NCBI GenBank assembly: GCA_045587385.1
Contig: JAZNCE010000077.1
Coordinates: 1 to 17,460 of the forward strand
Reading direction: 5' to 3'
Length of the DNA: 17,460 bases
From: SVQP01 sp045587385
GTDB lineage: Bacteria > Bacillota > Clostridia > Oscillospirales > CAG-272
In this document: positions 1 to 7,414 of the stretch, piece by piece
Layout: every line of letters begins with the position of its first letter
How positions within the stretch are numbered: position 1 is the stretch's first letter
Made by a program: the position numbers and the translations under genes
The notes under the pieces: generated by a model
The model's database searches: none
What the model saw: the letters and a program-made list of their open reading frames with translations, nothing else
What the model was told of the DNA's origin: nothing

Positions 1-624
1 GCAAGAGAATGGGATGATGGACATTATCCTTACAACTATGAGCTTCAGCTTCGGTTTTATCTGGCTGTCGCCGACGTGAATCACGGTGCATTTGCTGCGG
101 TTTGGGGTAATAACCCGGACAATGATTTTGCAATGCCTACCTTGGAGCGCGATAAGGTGCTGGAAGATATGATTTTTGGACGGCTTGAAGAGTGGATTTG
201 GAGCTTGGAAAACGATAAGCCTCCTACAATGGCTGACGTGGAGCCTTCGCTTGCACTTAAGTCGCTTGCAAAGATCTATCCTCAAAGCGATCCTTCAAAG
301 CCTACAATTGAATTCCCGTTGAAGTACGAAGCAAAACTTCGCCGTATGATCGCGTTGCAGAGCGAGATTGGCGACCATCAAGAAGAAGTAAAAAAATTAA
401 CAAAGGAGTTAGAGGCACTATCAGTGCGATTTGCCGAAATGATGATGGACCACGAGCATGGCGTTCTTGAAACGACCAGTGATAAGCTCCTCATCGATTT
501 CGTTACTAAAACATCAAGGCGAACGGATACGGATGCTCTTAAGAAGAACCATCCTACAGTTTACGAGGACGTAATGAAAACGTCTCTCAGCAGAAAACTG
601 AAAGTTTCCGCTGCGCCGCTGTAA
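1..624 (+). CDS. YqaJ-type viral recombinase / exonuclease, 3' part (5' end outside window)
   Basis: The frame is open from base 1, so the gene begins upstream; the GTG at 76 is internal. About 207 residues are visible. The fragment opens with a Q-x3-Y motif (Q16 to Y20), the late motif of RecB/YqaJ-type PD-(D/E)XK nucleases. An acidic-aromatic segment follows, then a coiled-coil-like stretch (about residues 120-150), and a C-terminal segment with HP..YEDVMK that matches the usual tail of YqaJ proteins. The catalytic E/D-ExK residues would lie upstream and cannot be checked. Known members degrade one DNA strand from a double-strand end and work with an annealing protein; a candidate partner is at 3837. 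The next gene follows after 12 bases with its own AGGAG site. The family call rests on motif memory, not on a search. Confidence 0.78.
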   Translation, partial: AREWDDGHYPYNYELQLRFYLAVADVNHGAFAAVWGNNPDNDFAMPTLERDKVLEDMIFGRLEEWIWSLENDKPPTMADVEPSLALKSLAKIYPQSDPSKPTIEFPLKYEAKLRRMIALQSEIGDHQEEVKKLTKELEALSVRFAEMMMDHEHGVLETTSDKLLIDFVTKTSRRTDTDALKKNHPTVYEDVMKTSLSRKLKVSAAPL

Positions 625-636
625 AAGGAGTCATTT

Positions 637-1203
637 ATGGATAAAAAAGATATGAAACTTGCTACTCATAAAGGATTTGAATCCTTTTGGGCACAGGCAA
701 TGATGTACAATATCGTTTTAAAAGAACGGTATGAGCCCGATACCTATATTTGCTCACCTTTAAGAGCTGATACGAAGAAGGGTGTAGATATGAACGTCAG
801 TGCTGTGCGTGCCTATATGAGCTATGCAATTATGGAAATGGGACTTTCCGCAACGGCACCGCACGCGTTTTTGCCCATGGTACTCGATGATGACGTACCG
901 GAGGAACGTGAGGTTGCCCTGCAATTCGGACTTGTTCTGCTAAAAAAATGCGAAAGGCTTTTCGTATGCGGCAGCCACCTTAGTCCCGGAATGCTTGGAG
1001 AGATTACCCACGCTTTCAAGCTTGGAAAGGAGATCAGAGTGTTCAATAGAGGCGTTTGGGGCGTAGTGAAGGAAATAGCTGAGAAAGAAGGCTATAATCT
1101 TGACTTGCTCGTGTATGACGCTTCTCATCGATATCTTTCGTTATCTGCATCGGAAATCATTCCGCATGACGATGACGGGGAAGGAGACGAAGATGCTTTG
1201 TGA
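637..1203 (+). CDS. Nucleoside 2-deoxyribosyltransferase-like protein (DUF7768/DUF4406 type)
   Basis: This is a 188-aa soluble protein starting at ATG 637 behind an AAAGGAG site. Visible motifs in order are CSPLRAD (39-45), an N-x5-AY segment (53-60), APHAFLP (74-80), an ER pair (90-91) with a following hydrophobic helix, then FVCGSHLSPGMLGEI (109-123). This pattern is typical of the small Rossmann-like family related to nucleoside 2-deoxyribosyltransferases; E122 sits where those enzymes carry their catalytic glutamate. The tail is acidic (DDDGEGDED). Such proteins are common in phages and conjugative elements, where a role in nucleotide metabolism or salvage is assumed but rarely shown. Its end overlaps the start of the helicase gene by 11 bases, which implies translational coupling. 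The fold is fairly certain; the substrate is unknown. Confidence 0.75.
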   Translation: MDKKDMKLATHKGFESFWAQAMMYNIVLKERYEPDTYICSPLRADTKKGVDMNVSAVRAYMSYAIMEMGLSATAPHAFLPMVLDDDVPEEREVALQFGLVLLKKCERLFVCGSHLSPGMLGEITHAFKLGKEIRVFNRGVWGVVKEIAEKEGYNLDLLVYDASHRYLSLSASEIIPHDDDGEGDEDAL

Positions 1204-3379
1204 ATTCCAACGGCTCATTTATCCCAACTCTCCACAATTGGTATTGCCCGGAACCTATACCGTGGCAAGCTACATACCCTGTGAGCGTGTCTTAGACACC
1301 TCTGGCAAACCCATAACGCAGATCAAAGCGGTAGGCTATTGCTTACCGCTTTCGGAGAAGATCCGTTACGACATGCAAGGGCAGTGGACAAAAAACAGCA
1401 AGTTCGGTCTTCAGTTTGAGGTCGAAAATTATACAGAGGTAATCGAACCCTCGCGCGAGGGAATCATCGGCTACCTTTCATCGGGACAGATCAAAGGAAT
1501 TGGTCCCAAAACAGCAGAACGCATCTATGACGTTTTCGGCGATGATGCACTTGAGATTCTTGATAAGGATCCAAGGAAGCTTTTGTCGATTTCCGGTATT
1601 ACCGAGAGCAAGCTTGAAAAGATTTGCGAGTCTTATATGCTTAACCGTGGAGCAAGAGATGTGATTGCATTTCTGTCACCCTACGGCATTACTGCAAACA
1701 AGGCGATACGGTTTTATAAGGAATACGGCAACAAGGCTATCGAGACAGTAAAGGATCATCCTTACAAGCTTTGTGAGATCTCCGGTATTGGCTTCTTAAC
1801 GGCAGATAAAATCGCTCTCAGTATGGGAATGCACCCGTTGGATCCCAGAAGAGTAGACGAAGGTCTTATTTTCACGCTCGTTGATGCTGAAGGACGTGGC
1901 AACCTATGCCTCGAAAAGCACGCCTTTATCAAGGCAGCATTAAAGCTTCTTGATACCGAAGGACTTACCGAGGAAATGGCAGCTTGCAGAGCGATGGTAC
2001 TTGTCAATCAGGGACAGCTTGTTTGCTATGGAACCGAGGTGTTCCGATCGCAGACAGCAGCAGTTGAGGGGGCACTTGCGAGAGCAGCAATCAAGCAGCT
2101 AAGCAACCCCATCAAATGTCATTACGGCGATCTTGACGAAGAACTCGATAAACAAGAGGCAATAATGAAGATCAAGCTGGCTCCTGAGCAGAGGAACGCA
2201 GTCAAAACAGCACTTACGAACGGACTTGCAATCATCACAGGTGGTCCCGGCACGGGCAAATCAATGATTCAAAGAGCAATTCTCGATATCTACAAGAAGT
2301 CTAATCCCGGTAAGACCATCTGCCTTTGCGCTCCAACTGGTAAGGCGGCGCGTAGAATGTGTCAGGCAACTGGGCGAGATGCATCAACGGTGCATAAGGC
2401 ATTGAATCTTTATGCCTCTGAGGACGGCACCTACGGAAGCGCAGGCAAACTGGAAGCGGATTTGATTCTCGTGGATGAGGTCAGTATGCTTGATGTGTAT
2501 TTGGCATTGCATCTGTTTCAGGCTATTCAGGACGGAGCACAACTCATTTTGATCGGTGATGCAGATCAGCTTCCTTCGGTTGGACCGGGAGCTGTACTCA
2601 GTGAGATGATATTTTCGGGAATTGTTCCCACTATAAGATTAGATAGGGTTTTCAGACAGAACGCAGGAAGTAAAATTGCAACTAATGCGCAGATTATACG
2701 GCACGGCAATCTGAATCTGGAATACGGTACTGATTTTAAGTTGATAGAATCTCCTGAGCTCGTTGATTCCGCTGCAACTATCGTTGACCTCTATATGCAG
2801 GAAAGCGCATTGCACGGCATTGACAACGTGGCACTTCTCACACCGCTACGCCAAAAGACCGAAACCTGTGTAAACTCTCTTAACGAGATGATTCGGGACA
2901 AAGTAAATCCAGCAACTCCGAGCAAAAAGGAAACACCCGAAAAGGCAGGCAAGATTTACCGAGAAGGAGATAAAATCATGCAGATCAAGAACTTTGAGGA
3001 TGTTAACAACGGAGATATCGGTTATATCCGAAAGATCGTTACCGTGGGTGACGAAACAATCGTCCAAATTGATTTTGGAGACGGTCGCATCAAGGAATAC
3101 GATCTTTCCGAGATGGATATGATTGACCACGGATATGCTTCTACCGTACACAAATCTCAAGGTCTTGAGTACAGCACCGTCATTATGAATTTGCAGTGCG
3201 CTCATTACATTATGCTGACTCGGCCTCTTGTTTACACGGCAATCACACGTGGAAAAAACAAGGTCATTATTGTCGGCGAGCGCAAGGCTCTTTGTACGGC
3301 GATAAAAAGAACCGACACAGACAAGCGCGGGACCTGCCTCGCAAAAAGAATGCAGGACATTATTAATTCAAAGGAGTAA
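1193..3379 (+). CDS. RecD2-like superfamily 1B DNA helicase
   Basis: I chose ATG 1193 because GAAGGAGA lies just upstream; an in-frame ATG at 1100 would overlap the previous gene by 104 bases and has no ribosome site. The 728-aa product has an N-terminal OB-like region, helix-hairpin-helix segments (IKGIGPKTAERI at 100-111, ISGIGFLTADKIA at 197-209), Walker A GGPGTGKS (350-357), APTGKAARR (380-388), Walker B LILVDEVSMLD (424-434), GDADQLPSVGPG (455-466), a VFRQ arginine motif (486-489), and late helicase motifs TVHKSQG (about 650-656) and YTAITRGK. This order is that of RecD2, a 5'-3' helicase acting without RecBC. No RecB- or RecC-like neighbours are present. In this operon it probably unwinds DNA during recombination or replication of the element. 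The fold and activity class are secure; the substrate is inferred. Confidence 0.93.
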   Translation: MLCEFQRLIYPNSPQLVLPGTYTVASYIPCERVLDTSGKPITQIKAVGYCLPLSEKIRYDMQGQWTKNSKFGLQFEVENYTEVIEPSREGIIGYLSSGQIKGIGPKTAERIYDVFGDDALEILDKDPRKLLSISGITESKLEKICESYMLNRGARDVIAFLSPYGITANKAIRFYKEYGNKAIETVKDHPYKLCEISGIGFLTADKIALSMGMHPLDPRRVDEGLIFTLVDAEGRGNLCLEKHAFIKAALKLLDTEGLTEEMAACRAMVLVNQGQLVCYGTEVFRSQTAAVEGALARAAIKQLSNPIKCHYGDLDEELDKQEAIMKIKLAPEQRNAVKTALTNGLAIITGGPGTGKSMIQRAILDIYKKSNPGKTICLCAPTGKAARRMCQATGRDASTVHKALNLYASEDGTYGSAGKLEADLILVDEVSMLDVYLALHLFQAIQDGAQLILIGDADQLPSVGPGAVLSEMIFSGIVPTIRLDRVFRQNAGSKIATNAQIIRHGNLNLEYGTDFKLIESPELVDSAATIVDLYMQESALHGIDNVALLTPLRQKTETCVNSLNEMIRDKVNPATPSKKETPEKAGKIYREGDKIMQIKNFEDVNNGDIGYIRKIVTVGDETIVQIDFGDGRIKEYDLSEMDMIDHGYASTVHKSQGLEYSTVIMNLQCAHYIMLTRPLVYTAITRGKNKVIIVGERKALCTAIKRTDTDKRGTCLAKRMQDIINSKE

Positions 3380-3384
3380 CGATT

Positions 3385-3825
3385 ATGACATTACTTGAAC
3401 AATACAACGCAAAACTGAACGAAATGAACGAAAAGATCCGTGCAGGCCAGGTTTCCCCCGAGGAAATGCTTGTATATCAGGAGCTGATGTACCGAATCGG
3501 TACTCTGAATACCTGTAAGGCATTCTGCGCCAGCGCTCCCGCAGGAAAGGAAACGTCAAAGCTTTGTTGCCATTATCAGGTGGTGACGATGTACATTAAG
3601 ATGCTTTCCGGTGAGCGCCAGGTTGGTAGCAAGACCGATGAGGACGGAAAAAAGAAGAGAGCAGCAGCCAAGGAGACCATTGACCGTGTTATGAACGACG
3701 GTGTAAGAAGGTTCGGTAGCTTCAATCCTACAACGGATGAGCTCTACAAAAAAACGATATCTGAATTCATCAATGCGTATATCAGCGTTTGGATTCAGTA
3801 TCGCAACACCTATATCAACATTTAA
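3385..3825 (+). CDS. Unknown 146-aa protein of the DNA metabolism operon
   Basis: It starts five bases after the helicase stop, behind AAAGGAG. I recognise no family. The protein is predicted to be soluble and mostly helical: a charged N-terminal helix (residues 1-35), a cysteine-containing middle (residues CKAFCAS near 44-50 and LCCHY near 60-64), a lysine-rich turn (KKKRAAAK near 88-95), and an aromatic C-terminal helix (ISVWIQYRNTY). The four cysteines are not in an obvious paired CxxC zinc arrangement. Its conserved-looking position between helicase and annealing-like protein suggests an accessory replication or recombination role, but nothing in the sequence proves it. Confidence 0.7.
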   Translation: MTLLEQYNAKLNEMNEKIRAGQVSPEEMLVYQELMYRIGTLNTCKAFCASAPAGKETSKLCCHYQVVTMYIKMLSGERQVGSKTDEDGKKKRAAAKETIDRVMNDGVRRFGSFNPTTDELYKKTISEFINAYISVWIQYRNTYINI

Positions 3826-3836
3826 GGAGGCTTATT

Positions 3837-4598
3837 ATGAGTCAGATAGATGAAAGAAGACAAGCTATGCTTGATATGATCTCAAACATCAATAAGGTGG
3901 AAGGGTTTGATCCTTCCGTATTCACGGTAGAATTTACCGATATGAATACTGGAAATAAGCGTTTAAGGCTTCCCGTGCTTATTCAGATCGCGTGGTTCAG
4001 ACTTCTGTATCCGAAAGGAAAATTCGATATCAAGGTAACGCCGGGAAGAGATTGCTTTGCGGCAACCGCAAGGGTTTACTTTGATTATAAGGATCCCGTA
4101 GAAGCATACGTTTCGGAAGCCACCGCTTCCAGAGGTGTTTGCAAAGAAATGCCTTCGGTAAGCCCCAGAGAATGGGCACAAACTGCCGCGCTCGGTATTG
4201 CACTTCGTAATGCCGGTTTCGGCTTGCAGTTTGAAATGGCAGGAGAAAGCTTTTCTGCAAATGCTCCCGATGAATTCATTTTGGATCTGGCAGAAGGAGA
4301 GATTCCCGGAGTTACTCCTTCTGAGGGGACTGGAGCGAATACAGGTGCTGCACCTACAACAGCTTCAACCACAGAAGTAAAACAGGAACCAGAGCGTGAA
4401 CTGACACTTGAAGAAAAGTATCAGCTTGCGCTTAAGGTTGAATATCCGCTTCCCAAGTATAAGGGAAGAACGTTTGGCGACGTTCTGTATTTGGATCCAA
4501 ACGCTATCAGTTATATAGCTACCAAGTACACGGGCGATCCTGCCGTTAAGGAGGCGGCAAAGGTCATTTGCGAGTATGCAGCGTCGCAGGCCGCGTAA
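3837..4598 (+). CDS. Putative single-strand DNA annealing (Rad52/Sak-like) protein with ExoX-C-like tail
   Basis: ATG 3837 follows a strong TAAGGAGG; the in-frame ATG at 3789 would overlap the previous gene. The product has 253 aa. Residues 47-133 carry IAWFRLLYPKGKFDIKV, a beta-strand pattern, and an EWAQTAALGIALRNAGFG helix (112-129). This resembles the WFR..YP...E.A.T.AIGRAL..AGFG pattern of Firmicutes phage and ICE proteins with a Rad52-like annealing fold. A Pro/Thr/Ala-rich linker (about 158-183) separates this from a C-terminal segment, KYKGRTFGDVLYLDPNAISYIA (208-229), which resembles the ExoX C-terminal-like module. A YqaJ exonuclease, the usual partner of annealing proteins, is in the same operon. 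The annealing call is inference from pattern plus context; a structure prediction would settle it. Confidence 0.55.
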   Translation: MSQIDERRQAMLDMISNINKVEGFDPSVFTVEFTDMNTGNKRLRLPVLIQIAWFRLLYPKGKFDIKVTPGRDCFAATARVYFDYKDPVEAYVSEATASRGVCKEMPSVSPREWAQTAALGIALRNAGFGLQFEMAGESFSANAPDEFILDLAEGEIPGVTPSEGTGANTGAAPTTASTTEVKQEPERELTLEEKYQLALKVEYPLPKYKGRTFGDVLYLDPNAISYIATKYTGDPAVKEAAKVICEYAASQAA

Positions 4599-4615
4599 GG
4601 CCAAAAATAAAATAC

Positions 4616-4639
4616 CGGGGATAGTTTCGACTATCCCCG
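4616..4639 (+). other. Strong RNA hairpin with UUCG-type loop upstream of the primase-like gene
   Basis: Arms CGGGGATAGT (4616-4625) and ACTATCCCCG (4630-4639) pair perfectly over 10 bp around the loop TTCG (4626-4629), an exceptionally stable tetraloop. It lies between the stop at 4598 and the GAAGGAGG ribosome site of the gene at 4655. There is no U tract after it on the + strand, so it is unlikely to be a terminator in that direction. An mRNA processing or stability element is more plausible. Confidence 0.75.
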
Positions 4640-4654
4640 AGAAGGAGGTGAAAC

Positions 4655-5746
4655 ATGGAAATATTCAGTATGCTTGATATTGTCGGTATACTTGGCTTGC
4701 CTTTTCCAAAGCACGGCGAAAGCTCGTATTACATACAGTGCCCGTGCTGCGACGATACGCGGGATCCGAGGAGTAAGCATTTGAACATTAACCTTAAAAA
4801 GAACGTTTATCGTTGTCCGCGCTGCGGCTTTAACGGCGGAATGTTTGATTTGTATGCTCATTATGCTCATATTCCTCGTAAGGAAGTGTATAACGCTTTA
4901 CGAAAACGTATCGGCAATATCGGTTCTTCTGATGATGGTCACAAAAAGGTTCCTCCTACGGTTCCTGAACAGCCCGAAGAAACGGAATGCCCGATTATTG
5001 ACGTTGAGAGTCGTCATGCTACTTATAGTGCGCTTCTCTCCAAACTGACTCTGGCAAAGGATCACCGTGAGAATTTATTAAACCGTGGTCTCACAGATCA
5101 AGAAATCGATAAGCTTGGGTATAAGACTACTCCCGTTGCCGGAATGAGTATGATAGCGAAACAACTCAGGCAGGAAGGGTACTACCTTGCAGGTGTGCCC
5201 GGATTCTTCCGAAAGGAAGACGGCAATTGGACGTTTATTCACGAGAAGCGCGGTATACTCATTCCTGTAAGAGATTATAAAGGTCAAATACAGGGCTTGC
5301 AGATTAGACGCGATAATACAGAAAAGAGAAAATTCCGTTGGGTATCCAGTACTGATATGAAGGACGGATGCAAGGCAGAAGGATGGACTCATCTGGCAGG
5401 CCCCATTGTCGAAACTGTTGTTCTTACCGAAGGACCAATGAAGGCTGATGTTATCCATGCATTAACCGGAATAACCGTACTCGCGGTTCCCGGTGTAAAC
5501 ACCTTAACGCAGCTGCGAATCGCTCTTGAGGTTCTAAGAGCGGAGGGAGTAGAGAGAATTCAAACCGCTTTCGATATGGACTTCACAACCAATTATCACG
5601 TTCAAAACGGGTTTAACAACCTGCTTGCGCTTCTAGATGATATGAATTTCAAGTTCGGAACATATCTCTGGGATTCCAGATACAAAGGACTTGACGATTA
5701 CATCTGGGAGAGCATGATGAACAAAAAGAGAGGAGCGGGGGATTAA
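4655..5746 (+). CDS. DnaG-like primase: zinc finger plus Toprim domain (DUF3854-like)
   Basis: The 363-aa protein starts behind GAAGGAGGTG. An N-terminal zinc-ribbon is formed by C29-x2-C32 and C54-x2-C57, as in CHC2-type primase fingers. After a proline-rich linker (about 99-112) comes a helical segment with LLNRGLTDQEID (141-152), typical of DNA primase-like proteins, and a strand-rich part with GILIPVRDYKGQIQGLQIRR. The Toprim domain shows VVLTEGPMKADV (255-266, acidic E259) and AFDMD (305-309), ending in KGLDDYI. It lacks an obvious helicase domain. It likely makes primers, or is a replication initiator accessory, for the element. Two perfect hairpins bracket the gene; the second contains its stop codon. 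The domain assignment is strong; primase activity is inferred. Confidence 0.83.
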   Translation: MEIFSMLDIVGILGLPFPKHGESSYYIQCPCCDDTRDPRSKHLNINLKKNVYRCPRCGFNGGMFDLYAHYAHIPRKEVYNALRKRIGNIGSSDDGHKKVPPTVPEQPEETECPIIDVESRHATYSALLSKLTLAKDHRENLLNRGLTDQEIDKLGYKTTPVAGMSMIAKQLRQEGYYLAGVPGFFRKEDGNWTFIHEKRGILIPVRDYKGQIQGLQIRRDNTEKRKFRWVSSTDMKDGCKAEGWTHLAGPIVETVVLTEGPMKADVIHALTGITVLAVPGVNTLTQLRIALEVLRAEGVERIQTAFDMDFTTNYHVQNGFNNLLALLDDMNFKFGTYLWDSRYKGLDDYIWESMMNKKRGAGD

Positions 5747-5757
5747 CCCCGCTCCTC
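5730..5757 (+). other. Strong hairpin carrying the primase-like gene's stop codon in its loop
   Basis: Arms GAGGAGCGGGG (5730-5740) and CCCCGCTCCTC (5747-5757) form an uninterrupted 11-bp GC-rich stem with loop GATTAA (5741-5746). The TAA stop of the upstream gene is 5744-5746. No U run follows (the next bases are ACCTCAAAAGGAG), so it is not a canonical terminator. Ribosomes would melt the 5' arm up to the stop codon, so the hairpin can form only between ribosomes. A barrier to 3' exonucleases or an RNase III site is a reasonable guess. Confidence 0.72.
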
Positions 5758-5777
5758 ACCTCAAAAGGAGATATAGT

Positions 5778-6203
5778 ATGAATTATAAAATCAAAGATTT
5801 TTCTGGGAGAGAATTGACGGTGCAGCCACGTTTGGCACTTTATTCGGTACGTGATTTCACTGGTAAAGAAATGCCCGGACTCGCAATAACTCTCATTGAT
5901 GTTACTGATGTAAACGATCCAACAGATTACTGCGATCTCACCGTTTCCTTTGGCGAGTTTATCGGTATAAAGAACAGTGCATATATTGATACCAATAACT
6001 GTGATTTTGCAGATCAACTTCTGGCGCAAGGTATAGCAGTTCCTACCGCCTTTACAAAGCAGAGTGGAATGTGCGAATATCCACTTTGGCTTTTTGACGA
6101 GGAAAAACTGAAAGAGATGGGCGCTGAAGCATATTACAAATATACCACAGAGTACGATAAGTACTTTGCAGAGAATCTCGGCGTCACGGAAGGGAACAAG
6201 TAA
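5778..6203 (+). CDS. DUF4313-like protein
   Basis: The 141-aa soluble protein starts behind AAAAGGAGATATAGT. Visible features are LAITLIDVTDVNDPTDYCDLTVSF (about 37-60), AYIDTNNCDFADQLLAQGIAVPT (about 69-91) and SGMCEYPLWLFDEEKL (about 96-111). A strand followed by 'Y-DTNN-p-a..l...gi..pt', then 'SG...YPL..F', matches what I recall of DUF4313 proteins in gut Bacillota mobile elements. No catalytic motif is evident. It is the penultimate gene of the DNA metabolism operon. Its function is unknown. Confidence 0.68.
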   Translation: MNYKIKDFSGRELTVQPRLALYSVRDFTGKEMPGLAITLIDVTDVNDPTDYCDLTVSFGEFIGIKNSAYIDTNNCDFADQLLAQGIAVPTAFTKQSGMCEYPLWLFDEEKLKEMGAEAYYKYTTEYDKYFAENLGVTEGNK

Positions 6204-6204
6204 T

Positions 6205-6417
6205 ATGATTAGCTATTATGACAAACCCTTCAAGGAGCAGGCTCATATTCACTCTCTTGATGGAAAAATGGGAGAGATAACAATCCTCGGTGAAACGATG
6301 CAAGGTCAACAGAAGATATTTATCGTTGATTACAACGGTATCAGATGTACAGCAATTTTCAATGTTTTCACCGGCACATATTACGCCGATGATAAGTTTG
6401 GAGTAATTAAAAACTGA
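6205..6417 (+). CDS. Unknown 70-aa protein, last gene of the operon
   Basis: I prefer ATG 6205, one base after the previous stop, with GGAAGGGAAC upstream; an ATG at 6166 in the same frame would overlap the previous gene. The product is small and beta-rich (GEITILGE, KIFIVDYNGIRCTAIFNVFTGTYY), as in a small barrel or sheet domain. No family is recognised. It lies just before the terminator at 6470, so it closes the operon. Confidence 0.62.
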   Translation: MISYYDKPFKEQAHIHSLDGKMGEITILGETMQGQQKIFIVDYNGIRCTAIFNVFTGTYYADDKFGVIKN

Positions 6418-6469
6418 ATTTGACGCAGTATTTGAAGCGACTAAAAAATCAAAATCATATAACACAATC

Positions 6470-6501
6470 GGCAAGTTGCGAATAAACGCAGCTTGCCTTT
6501 T
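6470..6501 (+). terminator. Intrinsic terminator of the DNA metabolism operon
   Basis: Arms GGCAAGTTGCG (6470-6480) and CGCAGCTTGCC (6487-6497) pair over 11 positions with one G-T wobble around the loop AATAAA, followed at once by TTTT. It lies 52 bases after the last stop codon of the operon and before a new promoter, so it separates the two transcription units. Confidence 0.8.
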
Positions 6502-6526
6502 GGTTATGGTGGATTCACTCGATATT

Positions 6527-6578
6527 CATTGTAAATCATTGTTATTCGTTGTGATTTGATTGACAATGCAAACATTGT
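6527..6578 (+). promoter_or_regulatory. Array of CATTGT operator-like motifs around the 6560 promoter
   Basis: The hexamer CATTGT occurs at 6527-6532 and 6537-6542, with the variant CGTTGT at 6547-6552, exactly 10 bp apart (one helical turn). Inside the promoter spacer, ACAATG (6563-6568) and CATTGT (6573-6578) form a perfect inverted repeat separated by CAAA. The half-site of the inverted repeat is identical to the direct repeat unit. A protein bound here would cover the -35 box and spacer. The HTH protein encoded at 6629 is the obvious candidate, which would make it autoregulatory; this is inference. Confidence 0.6.
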
Positions 6579-6588
6579 GTGGTATAAT
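6560..6588 (+). promoter_or_regulatory. Perfect-consensus sigma-A promoter
   Basis: The -35 box TTGACA (6560-6565), a 17-base spacer and the -10 box TATAAT (6583-6588) all match consensus exactly. TG at 6580-6581, one base before the -10, adds an extended -10 element. The start of transcription should fall near 6595. It drives the HTH gene at 6629 and probably the nuclease-like gene and lipoprotein after it, since no terminator is visible between them. So strong a promoter usually needs a repressor, which fits the motif array. Confidence 0.88.
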
Positions 6589-6628
6589 TAACGTGTATTC
6601 TTTTATCAACTAAAAAAGGAGTATAGCT

Positions 6629-6817
6629 ATGAGTGTTGAACCTGAGAGATGGTATTCTATGAAGGAGATCATGGAGCATTTAGGAGTGAGCCGAGATACA
6701 ATTCTGATTTGGATCGCAAAACGTGATATGCCTGCGTCGAAGGTGGGTAGACTTTGGAAGTTCAAAAAATCAGAAGTTGATGAGTGGATCAAATCCGGCG
6801 GAGCAGCCGATAAGTGA
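6629..6817 (+). CDS. Excisionase/MerR-like helix-turn-helix DNA-binding protein (HTH_17)
   Basis: This 62-aa protein starts behind AAAAAGGAGTATAGCT. It is almost entirely one winged-helix DNA-binding unit: WYSMKEIMEHLGVSRDTILIWIAKRDMPASKVGRLWKFKKSEVDEWI contains the two-helix HTH (about 10-30) and the wing ending in W-K-F-K, and the tail is SGGAADK. This form, ending in an SGGAA-like tail, is typical of small HTH proteins placed next to restriction and other defence genes, and is more like these than phage Xis proteins. Its gene abuts a PD-(D/E)XK nuclease-like gene and sits under the CATTGT-flanked promoter, so a repressor or activator of that pair is likely. Family call strong; role inferred. 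Confidence 0.85.
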   Translation: MSVEPERWYSMKEIMEHLGVSRDTILIWIAKRDMPASKVGRLWKFKKSEVDEWIKSGGAADK

Positions 6818-6829
6818 GTGTGTAAACAA

Positions 6830-7393
6830 ATGACAGGAAAAGAAAAGTTTGAATTTGATGGCAAAGATCTCGATTATGATTTCATAGATTTCTGGAGATT
6901 CCATTATTCCAATATCTATGATATTCAAGGTCGTATAGCAGAATTTATCGTTGCAAAAGCATTGGATATACACGAATCTCAAAATGACCAATATTGGACT
7001 CTTTGGGATCTTACCTATAAGGGATTGCGTATTGAAGTGAAAGAGACCTCATATTATCATTCCTTCAATAAGGAAGGCAAGGTCTCGCAGCAGCGTTCAT
7101 TCAGAATAACAAAGTCAAACGGATCGTACGATCCGCAAATCAGCGGCAATTCGGATTATTGTAGACAAAATGACGTTTACGTATTTTGCTTGAATACCGG
7201 ATATACCAAGGATGAGTCTTATCCTCTTGACTTGAATAATTGGGAATTCTATATTGTTCCCACAGCAGTTATCAACGAGAAGTGTGGTGACAATAAAACG
7301 ATTTCTCTCGGCAGAATTAAGAAGCTGGGTTTCGTTGCACAAAGGTATGATGAAATTCGTCCTATGTTTGATGCAATTGCTGAAAAAAGATAA
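6830..7393 (+). CDS. PD-(D/E)XK restriction endonuclease-like protein of unknown substrate
   Basis: ATG 6830 is preferred; a GTG at 6818 directly after the HTH stop is an alternative adding four residues. The 187-aa protein shows GRIAEFIVAKAL (34-45, E38), then WDLTYKGLRIEVKET (59-73) with D60 and E69-x-K71, the classic catalytic core of the PD-(D/E)XK fold. A strand NDVYVFCL (114-121), then LNNWEFYIVPT (135-145) and KTISLGRIKKLG follow. I recall this arrangement from a widespread uncharacterised family in gut bacteria. The catalytic residues look intact, so nuclease activity is plausible. No methyltransferase lies nearby, so a classical type II restriction system is not supported within this window. 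The fold is likely; the function is unknown. Confidence 0.72.
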   Translation: MTGKEKFEFDGKDLDYDFIDFWRFHYSNIYDIQGRIAEFIVAKALDIHESQNDQYWTLWDLTYKGLRIEVKETSYYHSFNKEGKVSQQRSFRITKSNGSYDPQISGNSDYCRQNDVYVFCLNTGYTKDESYPLDLNNWEFYIVPTAVINEKCGDNKTISLGRIKKLGFVAQRYDEIRPMFDAIAEKR

Positions 7394-7414
7394 CACGTTT
7401 ATAAGGAGTGACAT

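Noticed and set aside
1100..1192. Upstream ATG at 1100 as start of the helicase gene
   Set aside because: It would overlap the previous gene by 104 bases with no ribosome site; ATG 1193 has GAAGGAGA directly upstream.
3789..3836. ATG at 3789 as start of the annealing-like gene
   Set aside because: It lies inside the previous gene; ATG 3837 follows a strong AAGGAGG.
4616..4639. Hairpin as intrinsic terminator
   Set aside because: No U tract follows on the + strand. On the minus strand it would be followed by a T-rich run, but no minus-strand gene is present to terminate.
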